Shown in pieces: positions 51,055 through 60,573 of a stretch of DNA of 64,000 nucleotides. This DNA is from Rhynchopus euleeides (taxonomy: Eukaryota > Euglenozoa > Diplonemea > Diplonemida > Diplonemidae): NCBI GenBank assembly GCA_963210315.1, contig OY723307.1, positions 682,001-746,000 on the forward strand. Reading direction: 5' to 3'. A program made the position numbers and the translations under genes. The notes beneath the pieces are model-generated. The model saw only the letters and a list, made by a program, of their open reading frames with translations, did not search any database and had not been told where the DNA came from. Positions within the stretch are counted from its first letter, which is position 1. Each line of letters starts with the position of its first letter.

Positions 51055-52651
51055 CCCACCCACCCAGTCTGCAAGGCATGTGTGTGGTGGCCACAGTTTG
51101 TATTTGGATCTGCTGCACGGTCATCGCACATTCGCCCTCTCACTACAGACACAACAAAGGGAGCCGGGAGCCGGGGACAGGAGAACACGTGTCATCTTCG
51201 GAATACCCACATCTGCTGAGCTATGCTCTACAGAGGCCCGGTATGCGGAATACACACACGGCAGGTCACAGGGGGTGTGAGGGTGGAGGGAAGTATAGAG
51301 GCTGGGAGAAGCGAGGGGCACTGCACTGGCTCTGTGCTATCACAGGGCCTGGGCACATCACGCGCCGCCCCCCCCCCCCTCCCCCAACCCCTCCAATCAA
51401 GCACATTCACATCAAGGTGGTATTACCCTGCAGCCGTAACATGCCGTGACAGAGTGGGAGAATGGGCACTGCCCTTCAGGGAGACAAACTCCTTCACACA
51501 GCTGCGGAGGGTCGCCTCGCTGTCTTCTGTTACCAAGCAGTGTATGAAGAATCCTGCAAATCGTTTACTGGGGGGGGGGGGGGCAATTAATCGTGCATAG
51601 TCGAATAATCGTGCATAGTCAAATAATAGTGCCTTTTTGAAACGGGCATTTATAAAGTTTTTTCCGCTGAATCATCGTGGGGTGCACGATTATTCACTTT
51701 TGGCTATTTTCGGTCAGTTCTGGAAGAAAAATGAGCAAATTTTCCCGCAGAATATTCAAAAACCCCGTTCTTCTGAATGTTGGGAGCCCGTGCGGATCGT
51801 GGTGGGGTCATTTCGACCACGGGGTGTCTGTCTTCACCCGTGACTGGTCGTCACCATTTTGGCTCATATTCGTCCACATGTCCGGACTTGTGCCCCCAGT
51901 TTCAACACGAAAATGAGCCCAGACGGTGACTGCCAGTAAGGGGTGAAGACAGACGCCCCATGGTCAAAATGACCCCACCACGATCCGCACAGATTCCAAA
52001 TATGCACATGGACGAGGTTTTTGCGCTGTTTGTCCCCAGAACTGACCAGAAAACTTGCAAAAGTGAATAATCGTGCACCCCACGATTATTCCCCCCCGCC
52101 AACTTTTTGACTTTTTTTGGGCCCCTCAATTATACCCGCCCGTTCGCCAATTAATAGTGGAGTGCACGCTTATTTGCCCCCCCCAGTAACCCACAAAGTC
52201 ATAAATCATTGGCGAGGGACTTAGAACTCTGGTGAGCGGGGGGGCTCATGAACGGTTCAATAATTTTCAACAATTTGTCCGTGTCTAGAACAGACTGGCG
52301 CTGTTTCGCCTGGGGAGTTGAGAAGGCGGTGCCGTGATGACACACACAGCGAGAACCCTCCTTCTCAGGACGGCTCGCAGAACTGAATGACACTTTCTGC
52401 GCGACTGTTCGTCTGCGTTTTACCTCCAAATTGCCACCGAATAGATTACCGGCTTCGGGAGGGGAAGAGTACAACAAGGCAAGCCAATACGACGTTGAGG
52501 GCCGTCGCGGGTCAACGCGCCTGCCCGCATTCAGTAAGCATGCGCGTTGCCTGACCTCCTCAACAAGAATCAAAGCGGGCAGCCGAGTGGGCCTTCCGCC
52601 CTCAGTGACTGCCCCCCGGTGTGACAAGGTGCCACTGGGGGTCTTCCTCCC
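51055..52651. repeat. array spacer 3, with MITE insertion and inversion
   Basis: Same module as spacers 1 and 2, split by a 619-bp element (51568-52186), with a 158-bp inverted segment (52519-52676) at the 3' end of paralogue 4. Confidence 0.85.
51568..52186. mobile_element. 619-bp TA-target MITE inserted in array spacer 3
   Basis: Ends CTGGGGGG...CAAATAA-like inverted repeats, flanked by TA (51566-51567, 52187-52188). The paralogous spacers at 44205 and 47967 read straight through (CGTTCAACCC), giving an empty site. The interior has GAATAATCGTGCA / GTGCACGATTATTC inverted segments. No coding capacity. Confidence 0.9.
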
Positions 52652-52676
52652 TCAGTGGGTGGCGAGCCGCGACCAG
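52519..52676. other. 158-bp inversion at the 3' end of paralogue 4
   Basis: Relative to the matching position in spacers 1 and 2, the segment from GCCTGCCCGCATTCAGTAAG to GGCGAGCCGCGACCAG is reversed, while flanks on both sides are collinear. The right breakpoint lies inside the coding sequence. Confidence 0.85.
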
Positions 52677-54988
52677 ACGGATGTTGTGGAGGCTGCGGCC
52701 ACGACATCCTGGAGGGCAGGGCTGACAGAGGAGGAGTTCTGGGGGTTCGCCTGCACAGCAGCAAAGGCCACTTCGCGGTTGCCTTGCAGCTCCACACTCG
52801 CAAAGGCCAGGAGCGCAACGCTGGACTTGGTGCTGAAGGCGGCAAGTGCTGCCAGCCTGTCATCGCGCACCCGCTCCCCTGCATAGACGAAGTTGCGCGC
52901 GTCGCTCCGGATAGCAGGCAGTGCCACGTCCAAGTCGTCACGTAGCGCGAGAGGCAGCTCGAGGAAGAGAGCGCTGCTGCTGGAGATGGCGGCAAGTGCG
53001 ATGTCCTTATCGCCGCTCAGCGAATCCGCAATGTGCTTGAATGCTGCAGGGTCTTCGCGGACAGCCAGCTTCACAACCTCCCTGTCCGCGCGCAGCTGCT
53101 CGCACAGATGTTCAAACGGCACGCCGCATTGCTCCATTGCCTTCAGGACTACCTCCTTGTCTTCTTGCAGCTTCTTGCCCACCTGCAAGAAGCTCACGCT
53201 GCGTTGCTCCATTGCCTTCAGGACCACCTCCTTGTCCGCGCGCAGCTCCTTGCTCAGATATGGGAACACTGCGTTCCCGGTGGCAATAGCCTTCAGAGCC
53301 ACCTCTTTGTCCCCACGCAGCTCCTTGCTCAGATGTTGGAACACTGCACCTCCGGTGTCGATTGCCTTCAGAACCACCTCCTTGTCCCCACGCACCGCCT
53401 TGATCGCGTACCGAAACACTGCAGGTCTCCTCTCAATTGCCTTCAGAGTTATGTCCTTATCCCCACGCAACTCCTCGGTCAGGTATCGAAAATTGACAGG
53501 CCCCTTCTCGAATGCCTTGAGACCAACGTCCTTATCCCCACGCAACGTTTCGCACAGGTCCTGAAACGCGACAAACCCCCTCTGAAGTACCTCAAGAGCA
53601 ACCTCTTTGTTCCCACGCGACTCCGCACTCAGGTCTTGAAACCGGACTGTCTTCAGATCAAGTGCCTCCAGGATCACATCCTTGTCCCCACGCAACTCTT
53701 CGCTCACCTGCTGATACGTGGCGCCCTTCTTCATTGCCTTAAGAACCACCTCCTTGTCCCCACGCAACTCCTCGCTCGCGTGGTCAAAATCAGAAAAATA
53801 ATACGTACTGTCCAGGATCTTCAGGACGACCTCCTTGTCCCCACGCAACTCTTCGCTCATGTGCCGAAAGCTGATAATCCCCTTCTCAATCGCCTCCAGA
53901 ACCACCGCTTTGTCCCCACGCAACGCCTCGCTCATATAGGAGAACCCGATACACCCCTTCTCAATCGCCTTGAGAACTACCTCCTTGTCCCCACGCAACG
54001 TCTCGCTCACGTGTTCAAAGCTGACACACCCGTTCTCAATTGCCTCGAGAACCACCTCCTTGTCCCCACGCAGTCCCTCCATCACGTGCTGAAAGTGGCT
54101 GACACACCCTTTCTCAAGTGCCTTCAGGACCACTTCCTTGTCTCCACGCAACGCCCTGCTCACGTGCTGAAAACTGACACACCCTTTCTCAATCGCCTTC
54201 AGGACCACCTCCTTGTCCCCACGCAGCGGCTTACTCACGCAATGGAACACTGCCTCCCCAGCGTCAATCGCCTTGAGGACGACCTCTTTGTCCCCACGCA
54301 GCGCTGTGCTCACAATTGGAAACAAGTCTGTGGTGAAGTTATTCTGCAGGGCCTCGAGCACAAACGCCTTGTCGTTGAGCCACGCAGCGCTATTCGCGCA
54401 ATGCGGCACGGTGCGGAGCGCAACGGCGCGTCCCTCCCTCAGGTCTTTGTCGACGTGGTGCAGCATCGACACATCCCGTTTCAGGGTCGTGGCGATGAAG
54501 TCTATGTCGCGCTGCAGTTCTGAACTGGCCCGGAGAAACCCTTTCGGGTCGCACTCCACCAACCTCGTCATTACCTCCTTGTCGTCATGCAGCGAGGGGT
54601 GCACCCAGTGCGGCGGCAGCGCGGCTCGCGGATGGGCCGGGTTGCGCTGCTCTTTCGCCTTCCCCAACATCGCGAGGACACACTCCCGCCGTGTCTGTGC
54701 CCACGCCGGGACACCATCCATATTGACGCCACCGCTCCGCAGCTGTGCCACAAACTCAGCAACGCCGCGCACCACACTCACGCGGCACCCGCCCGAGAAG
54801 GCCGCAACGTCGCTCACACGATCCGCATCGTCGCACACCACGCGCACACCACCCACACTCAACTCCACGTCTTCCCCCAAGCCGAAAGCCTCGCCGCAGC
54901 GCCGCTTCACAGCAGACACGTTTGCGTCTACGTCAAGCTCCACAACCTTCTCACACCCCGACAGCTGGTCAACGGCAAATACCTCCAT
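52652..54988 (-). CDS. UBL-DUF4116 repeat protein, paralogue 4 (altered C-terminus)
   Basis: 778 aa from ATG 54988; four repeat units fewer than paralogue 3 after allowing for the changed tail. Ubiquitin-like N-terminus and repeats as in the others. The last residues read TTSVWSRLATH instead of STASVPARIQ because a 158-bp inversion brought a new reading frame and stop. An upstream in-frame ATG at 55060 would add 24 residues; it is not preferred because a 2-base difference puts it out of frame in the other three copies. Homology to the other spacers ends at about 55062, so this is the 5' edge of the array. Confidence 0.9.
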   Translation of the reverse strand: MEVFAVDQLSGCEKVVELDVDANVSAVKRRCGEAFGLGEDVELSVGGVRVVCDDADRVSDVAAFSGGCRVSVVRGVAEFVAQLRSGGVNMDGVPAWAQTRRECVLAMLGKAKEQRNPAHPRAALPPHWVHPSLHDDKEVMTRLVECDPKGFLRASSELQRDIDFIATTLKRDVSMLHHVDKDLREGRAVALRTVPHCANSAAWLNDKAFVLEALQNNFTTDLFPIVSTALRGDKEVVLKAIDAGEAVFHCVSKPLRGDKEVVLKAIEKGCVSFQHVSRALRGDKEVVLKALEKGCVSHFQHVMEGLRGDKEVVLEAIENGCVSFEHVSETLRGDKEVVLKAIEKGCIGFSYMSEALRGDKAVVLEAIEKGIISFRHMSEELRGDKEVVLKILDSTYYFSDFDHASEELRGDKEVVLKAMKKGATYQQVSEELRGDKDVILEALDLKTVRFQDLSAESRGNKEVALEVLQRGFVAFQDLCETLRGDKDVGLKAFEKGPVNFRYLTEELRGDKDITLKAIERRPAVFRYAIKAVRGDKEVVLKAIDTGGAVFQHLSKELRGDKEVALKAIATGNAVFPYLSKELRADKEVVLKAMEQRSVSFLQVGKKLQEDKEVVLKAMEQCGVPFEHLCEQLRADREVVKLAVREDPAAFKHIADSLSGDKDIALAAISSSSALFLELPLALRDDLDVALPAIRSDARNFVYAGERVRDDRLAALAAFSTKSSVALLAFASVELQGNREVAFAAVQANPQNSSSVSPALQDVVAAASTTSVWSRLATH

Positions 54989-55061
54989 CCCACCCACCCA
55001 ATCTGCAAGGCATGTGTGTGTGGTGGCCACAGTTTGTATTTGGATCTGCTGCACGGTCATC

Positions 55062-56017
55062 GCACGCTCTCTCTCACGACGTGCGCCAAAGGGAGATGCT
55101 GTATCAGACGTGGGGCACTGTGGGAGTCGCAGGTTGGCACACAAGGACGGGGCAAAGTGGGGTGGCGGTGTGCAGCTGCGCAGACGACGCTGGGTTGATC
55201 ACCTTTCTTCAGCCTGCAACCAGGGCTGCGACCTTCGCCTGCGCCGTGTACAAATATATACGGCAGAGGCCGAAGCGGGATATGAAGCCCGAAGAAACAA
55301 CGGCAACGACAAGAGAGCCAAAACAGAGAAGTGCAAATGCCACAATAACAACAACATCAACAAAGCATAGCGGCCGCCCCTTTGGGCTCACGGGGATGCC
55401 CCTGGTTCCTTCGTTCTCACGAGGGTGGGCGTGGATGCCCAGTCTCGAGAGAGCGATGCCAAAGCAGCCCAGTAAAACCCACTAGGAGACACGACATCAA
55501 GGGGAACCCTTCGCTCGGCATATTAATGCACCAACGGAGGTGTGAACGATCCGTCCCAGGTGTGGCATTGGAAGACGCAACCCGCAACGTTTCAGGCTAG
55601 AGAGATGGAGGATATTGTGGGGCGAAACATGGAAAGAAATCAAAGGTGTCACTTCAGCTTCTGCCGCTCTTCCTACTATGTGCTTCGTTTGAGGAGCTGA
55701 CGCCCCCACACTCATCCAAACACACTTGCCTGATGAAGTGGGGCGGTGTAGAGCACGGCTGGATGAGCTGAATCGACACTTTCCACGCGAAGGGGCGCGT
55801 CAAATTAAGAACGGCGCGAAGAAAAACAAACCTGCGGGCTCGAATGATCACAAGACAACAGGACAACATGTGTCGAACGCACACATCCCCTCCTGCTCTG
55901 TTCATGCGATGCCCATCCTGCCGCAATACATCAGCGCTGGCGCTTTCTCATCTCCCGCGCCGCCACAGCGCCAGACACCACGCTAACTCCTGCGGGAATC
56001 ACACAGCAGGCGCCTCG
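55062..56017. other. intergenic, no gene seen
   Basis: Begins at the edge of the tandem array. No domain or element ends recognised; short conflicting frames only. Confidence 0.5.
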
Positions 56018-57199
56018 CTACACGGCCGCCGGGAATGCACGCTTGGCACGCTCTTCGAAGGCACCTCCCTCCAGCATGGCCTCGACCAGTTCCCCCTGCT
56101 GTGCATGCGTCAGGCCGTGCACCCCCATCTCCTGCCTGCTGCTGCACAGGGCAACCCACTCCGCCAGCAGCCTCTGTGGCCCGCCAGACCCGCCATGCCA
56201 CAGGCCCTGGCGCATCTGCACCGCCATATCCACAGGCCAGTATGCAGGGTAGTCGAGCGCCGTCAGCATCTCCTCCATCACGCGGGACACGGCAGACTCG
56301 CCACTCGCACTGCCGGAACTCTTGGGCACCGTGTCCTCAGGGTGGTCGGGGAAGAACACCATCACACGTGTCTCGCAGGAGAGACGCATCGCCCCGGCAG
56401 GGGCGGTGGGGTCGGCAACAGCCGTGTGGAAGCAGTAGCGGGCTGCGGCAGCGGGGTCTGAGTCGTACTGCATGAAGAGCAACATCTCATCGCGTGCCAT
56501 GCGGGGGTAGTACCACCACCTGTGCCTGTCGCTGCCTGCGGGCTCCAGGCTGTACATCGCAAAGCGCTTCCCGTTGGGCTCAACCACATCCGTCGCGACG
56601 AAGTCATCTGGGGTGACGACAGACCCCGCGTCGCACACCGCCAGGTGGAAGTTTTCAACAGGCTCCTCTGACACATTGCGCCATGCGTTGACCACAGCGA
56701 ACCGGCCCCTGCGCAGGTCGGGACGGGCCATCGCGTTGAAAAGCGCCACCGCGCTGTGCCTCGAGAAGTCGCAGTGAGCGGAAGCGGCAGGCAGCTGCGT
56801 GGCTTCTCCGAGGCTACCCCTGTCGTGCTGCAGCGCTGACGACCTGACAGTCCAGTGGTAAGGGAGCACCTCCGCGTGCGGACCGACGGCATCCTGCACC
56901 GCAGCAGCCACTTCTCTGTAATGTGCGCCCTCCAGGGCAGCCGTGTCGTTGGCGGCGTACTGCGCGGTGGTGACGCTGTGCCCACACCCCTGAGCCAGCT
57001 GGAAGCCGTGGCGGGACAGGGTGAAGGGGCTGCTGCTGCTGCTGCCGGCGGCACCACCCCGTGCATCCCTCACAGGGACCTGCACCGTGACCTGTGCGTC
57101 CAGCATTGCTTTGTTGCCCCTGGCCCCTGCTTTCACATCCCAGGAGAGAAATTGCGGCACAGCGCGTGTGTACACAATGCGTGACATTATGTGGGACAT
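56018..57199 (-). CDS. AsaB/CmcJ/NvfI-like Fe(II)/2-oxoglutarate-dependent oxygenase
   Basis: 393 aa from ATG 57199 (MSHIMSRIVYTRAVPQFLSW); a C-rich tract ending CCACCAG is about 20 bases upstream. The family pattern is visible: AHCDFSRHSAV (His-x-Asp metal ligands), RFAVVNAWRNVSEEPVENFH LAVCDAGSVVTPDDF, then HRWWYYPRMARDEMLLFMQY DSD, FHTAVADP (distal His) and RLSCETRVMVFFP. Members hydroxylate or desaturate small molecules in fungal and bacterial secondary metabolism (AsaB, CmcJ, NvfI). Substrate unknown and no biosynthetic cluster is nearby. A presence limited to scattered protists and fungi would suggest transfer, but that is untested. Confidence 0.88.
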   Translation of the reverse strand: MSHIMSRIVYTRAVPQFLSWDVKAGARGNKAMLDAQVTVQVPVRDARGGAAGSSSSSPFTLSRHGFQLAQGCGHSVTTAQYAANDTAALEGAHYREVAAAVQDAVGPHAEVLPYHWTVRSSALQHDRGSLGEATQLPAASAHCDFSRHSAVALFNAMARPDLRRGRFAVVNAWRNVSEEPVENFHLAVCDAGSVVTPDDFVATDVVEPNGKRFAMYSLEPAGSDRHRWWYYPRMARDEMLLFMQYDSDPAAAARYCFHTAVADPTAPAGAMRLSCETRVMVFFPDHPEDTVPKSSGSASGESAVSRVMEEMLTALDYPAYWPVDMAVQMRQGLWHGGSGGPQRLLAEWVALCSSRQEMGVHGLTHAQQGELVEAMLEGGAFEERAKRAFPAAV

Positions 57200-58317
57200 C
57201 TCGGGGCCTTCGATGCGCTCTGGTGGGGGTTTTGTGGGGCTGCGTGCAATGTGTAGTACATGCCCCTTCCCACATAACAAAACATCCAGGGCACTTGGCA
57301 GGGTGGGAGGAGGGGGGGCGGGTGGGTGGAAATCCGCATGCACCAAAAAGCTGGGGCCAGCGGGGGCAGGGCTGGGGCGAGTCGGCTGTGCTCTCAGAGG
57401 GGGGGGGGGGGCGTTTGAGACAACAGGCGTTAGTCCTTCGTGAGGCAGTCTGCACATCACCATCCTCGAGAGGACCGCTGGGGGGTCGGGGGAGACAGAC
57501 AGACAGGAGAACGGGAGATTGAGGGAGGCACGCCGGCTGTTCTGCGACGAGGAACCGAGATAGGTCCCAGAGGTAGGGGGTGACTATTTTCTGTTTGGAA
57601 ACGATGAGGGAGTGGGTAGGGGATGGTGGGGGTGGGTTTGGGTGCGCGCAGAAGCCAACCAGACAACACACCGCTGCTCTCTCCAAAATCCGGGAACCCG
57701 CCGATGCGCTTTCCCGCTGGTATTTCTACCCCTCCGATGTTTGTTGGCTGTCCGCCAAAGTCAGCCTGCATTTTGTTTGTTGATGCGCTGATGCTTCTAC
57801 ACAGTAATTTTGCGGGCACGTGCAAAAAAAATGAGCAAAACTGACACACTGAAATCGCCTCAGGGGCGCCATCGTGGGGACACGCTGCTGTCAGCGGAGG
57901 ACAGGAGGCGGGCACAACACAACCAGTGAACATCATTCTTCTTCATTTGGAAGACGGTGGTGATCTTGGTTTTTAACATACCCGGTATCATTTTACCAGG
58001 ATTCGTATTGCCTCGGTGAGGCTGCTGTTTTGTGGGGGTGGTATTTTGTGCGTGAGATTCTTGCTCCTGAGCACAGGCATGCCTCATGCCAACAGGTTCT
58101 GTTTGTATGGATTTTGTTGCGCGGGGGTGGGGGAGGGCGATACTTTGAAACATTTTCCCGATCGAACAATCTTGGTTGCTTGTTACGCCGGGTGTTCGCA
58201 CTTGCTGCACTTGTCTTTCTTCCTTCTGTGCATTTGCGCCTGAAATGGGATGCACGAACCACGAAACAGAACATATAAGGAAATGGCATTGCATACACTG
58301 GCACAATAATACGACTC
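57200..58317. other. intergenic, no gene seen
   Basis: Contains a 30-base stretch at 57775-57805 that on the minus strand resembles the A/B junction of the VIPER-like repeats (GTGTAGAAGCATCAGCGCAT, CAACAAACAAAA). No coding region recognised. Confidence 0.45.
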
Positions 58318-59433
58318 TCAGCACACGGATTCACAGGGCATGCATTGGACATCAACAAAGGCGTCTTGCGAGGCGTTGCCCTGAACAACGGTACCCGTCC
58401 CGTTGTTCGCGAAGGCACCGCCCCCGAGTGAGTTGGAGGTGACAACATTGTTCGTTGACCCGGAGCTCTGGATCAGGATGGAACCCAACACGTTGCCTTC
58501 AAAGCGGTTCCCGGAAACCACGTTCGAGCTGCACGAACCTTTGCTGCTTGTGATGAACTCCACGCCGTACCTCTGGTTCCCCATAAAGACGTTGTTCGAC
58601 AGGACGTTGTAGTCGGTGCTGCCGAGGTTGTTCTTGAAGGTGATCCCGCTGGTGGGCGCCTGCACACACCCGGTGAGGATGTTGGCGTCGAAGATGCAGT
58701 GGCACGACTTGTCGATCCCAATCTGCCCCACGCCATACAGGTTTCCCGAAAACCTGTTGCCGCGAACGATGCACCTGTCACTCATGTTGTCAACAGTCAG
58801 CCCCTCGTTGGCACACCCGATGCAGATGTTGTTCACGATGGTGCTGTCCGTCACCATGTTCTGCGAGATCCCGACACGCCCCGCCCCCACAATGACACAC
58901 CCATCCACAGTGTTGTAGAAGCACCCGGGTGCCTGCTGCTGCCCGTCCAACAGGATGCCCGCCTCGTCAGTGTTCGTCAGATGGAGCTTCGTAAAACTGC
59001 AGTAGGTGCTCTCGAGCACACAAATGTTCCCTTTTATCAGGTTCAGCTGAGACATGTGCACGCTGGTGCAACGCTGGACTACGAAGTTCGGCCTATGGTC
59101 AGTCGTCTGCTCAATGGTGACACTGCCGTCGCCACAGATGCGCACATTAGTGCGGTCAACAACAGTGACCGCCCTGTTGAATGTGTAGGTAGCACCACTC
59201 TGTAGCGTGACTGTCCCACCTGAAGAAGGAAGCGCGTCGATGAGCTTCTGCACATCGTCAGCTGTAAACCCAGGCACTGTCTGGCCCACCCCCATGGCTG
59301 ACATGCGCTTCATGCAGTGCTGCAGCAGCACCGCCAGCGCGAAGGTCAACCCCACGGACGCGACGACCAAGCTGCACACAGCCAGCAAGCCATGCATATG
59401 CGATGGGGTGACATGCATTGCAACAGACAACAT
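58318..59433 (-). CDS. right-handed parallel beta-helix protein 2, membrane-anchored
   Basis: 371 aa from ATG 59433 (MLSVAMHVTPSHMHGLLAVC). One hydrophobic segment at about residues 14-35 (GLLAVCSLVVASVGLTFALA) acts as a signal peptide or type II anchor, so the helix would face the lumen or outside. The body is the same fold as the protein at 37812-38759: GGTVTLQSGATYTFNRAVTV, VRICGDGSVTIEQTTD, then N/G/V-rich coils (STIVNNICIGCANEGLTVDN, NVLSNNVFMGNQRYGVEFIT). Cys are frequent (ISQN... SCHCIFDAN), which suggests disulphides. The extra N-terminus is the main difference from paralogue 1. No catalytic site can be assigned. Confidence 0.87.
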   Translation of the reverse strand: MLSVAMHVTPSHMHGLLAVCSLVVASVGLTFALAVLLQHCMKRMSAMGVGQTVPGFTADDVQKLIDALPSSGGTVTLQSGATYTFNRAVTVVDRTNVRICGDGSVTIEQTTDHRPNFVVQRCTSVHMSQLNLIKGNICVLESTYCSFTKLHLTNTDEAGILLDGQQQAPGCFYNTVDGCVIVGAGRVGISQNMVTDSTIVNNICIGCANEGLTVDNMSDRCIVRGNRFSGNLYGVGQIGIDKSCHCIFDANILTGCVQAPTSGITFKNNLGSTDYNVLSNNVFMGNQRYGVEFITSSKGSCSSNVVSGNRFEGNVLGSILIQSSGSTNNVVTSNSLGGGAFANNGTGTVVQGNASQDAFVDVQCMPCESVC

Positions 59434-59511
59434 CTCTGCCGGGGTGTGGGTGAATGTGGGCGCAGTTCCGCTGCTCGTCTGTCCTAAGTGTGCGTGTGGA
59501 GCTATCGTCGG

Positions 59512-60217
59512 CTCAATGCTGTCGATCGCGATGGCCGAGGTGGTGCGTTGTGAGCTTCTCGACGTGGATGTGGCGACAATCAAAAAACCCGAAAAACAAC
59601 GCAGACGACGAGCACGCCCAAGGATGGGATCGTACAACGTTGATGGCTACCTGAAGGCAGCGCAAGTCGCGGACGGCGTGTACCGGTTCCCGTACGGGTG
59701 GGCGGACGAATACGTGCCCCCAGACGACTCCCTTGCATGCCTGTCGGCGGTGCACCTGAGTACTGGCAGGTGGAAGCGCAGTATGGTGAACAAGATCTTG
59801 ACGATCTTACTACATGCTCACACGCGACACGGCAATCAACGAGAGTTGGCGCAACAACCACGACATCGGGAAGTGTATGCGGCAGCGGTACGTGTGGACC
59901 TATCACACGGAGGGTGTCGGGCACACACGCTCGCAGTCCCGATGCGCGGCTCAGTGTGCATGGAAGTCCCTTCTGCTGTCCCTCGTGACAGCAACGAGTA
60001 CGATGCGGCCGTGGAGAGGCAGGCGAACCGTGAGAAACTCACGGAGTCGGGTGCAGTGTGCCGGCGTATGCCAAACACCGATGAGCGCGTGAAGGACCTT
60101 TCGTGGTACTCACACGCTGCAACATCGGAATCGATGACGGAATTGGCGAAAGCGACGCAGCAGCCAGAGACCGTTGTCGACATCTTCCGCACGGTGACGT
60201 ACAACGTGCCATTGTGA
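59512..60217 (+). pseudogene. possible decayed ORF on the plus strand
   Basis: A plus-strand open frame (MAEVVRCELLDVDVATIKKP ... VVDIFRTVTYNVPL, stop at 60215-60217) with protein-like composition. Parts of other frames also look coding (PEYWQVEAQYGEQDLDDL; MLTRDTAINESWRNNHDIGK CMRQRYVWTYH), suggesting two frameshifts in an older gene. No family recognised. Opposite in direction to every host gene, so more likely a mobile-element relic. Confidence 0.35.
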
Positions 60218-60573
60218 TACAAAACACACCTCACGCAACAAACACATTGCAAAACAAGTTCTCGCTCTCTCTCTCTCTCTCTCTCTCATTCTCTCACTCA
60301 CCCCATCTCGCATACTTTCAGCGTGAATACACCCGGAACGAAGATAACCCGCACTCCATCTCTCCCCTCCTCTCGACAGCATCCCCCACCCCACCCCGCC
60401 GCCCTCCCTTTGATGGCACCCCCTCCTCCACTGCAGCAAAACACACACACACCCCCAAACCAAAAGATATGGGACTTGCGACCACCTTCCCCCCCACCTC
60501 CCCCACCCACCCACCCCTCCGTTCGTTCTCTCTCTCTCCCCTGCCCCCCCCCCCCGCCCCCACATTGTGCCCC
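60218..60573. other. intergenic with CT microsatellite
   Basis: CT repeat at about 60265-60290, then C-rich low complexity; 3' flank of the WDR13-like gene. Confidence 0.6.

Noticed and set aside
53033..54523. 496-codon plus-strand frame over DUF4116 paralogue 4, and similar frames over the other copies
   Set aside because: Antisense shadow of the 75-bp repeats; the periodic unit keeps the opposite strand open automatically.
57775..57805. Second VIPER-like repeat relic
   Set aside because: Only about 30 bases resemble the A/B junction; flanking sequence does not match A or B, so chance or an old integration site cannot be separated.
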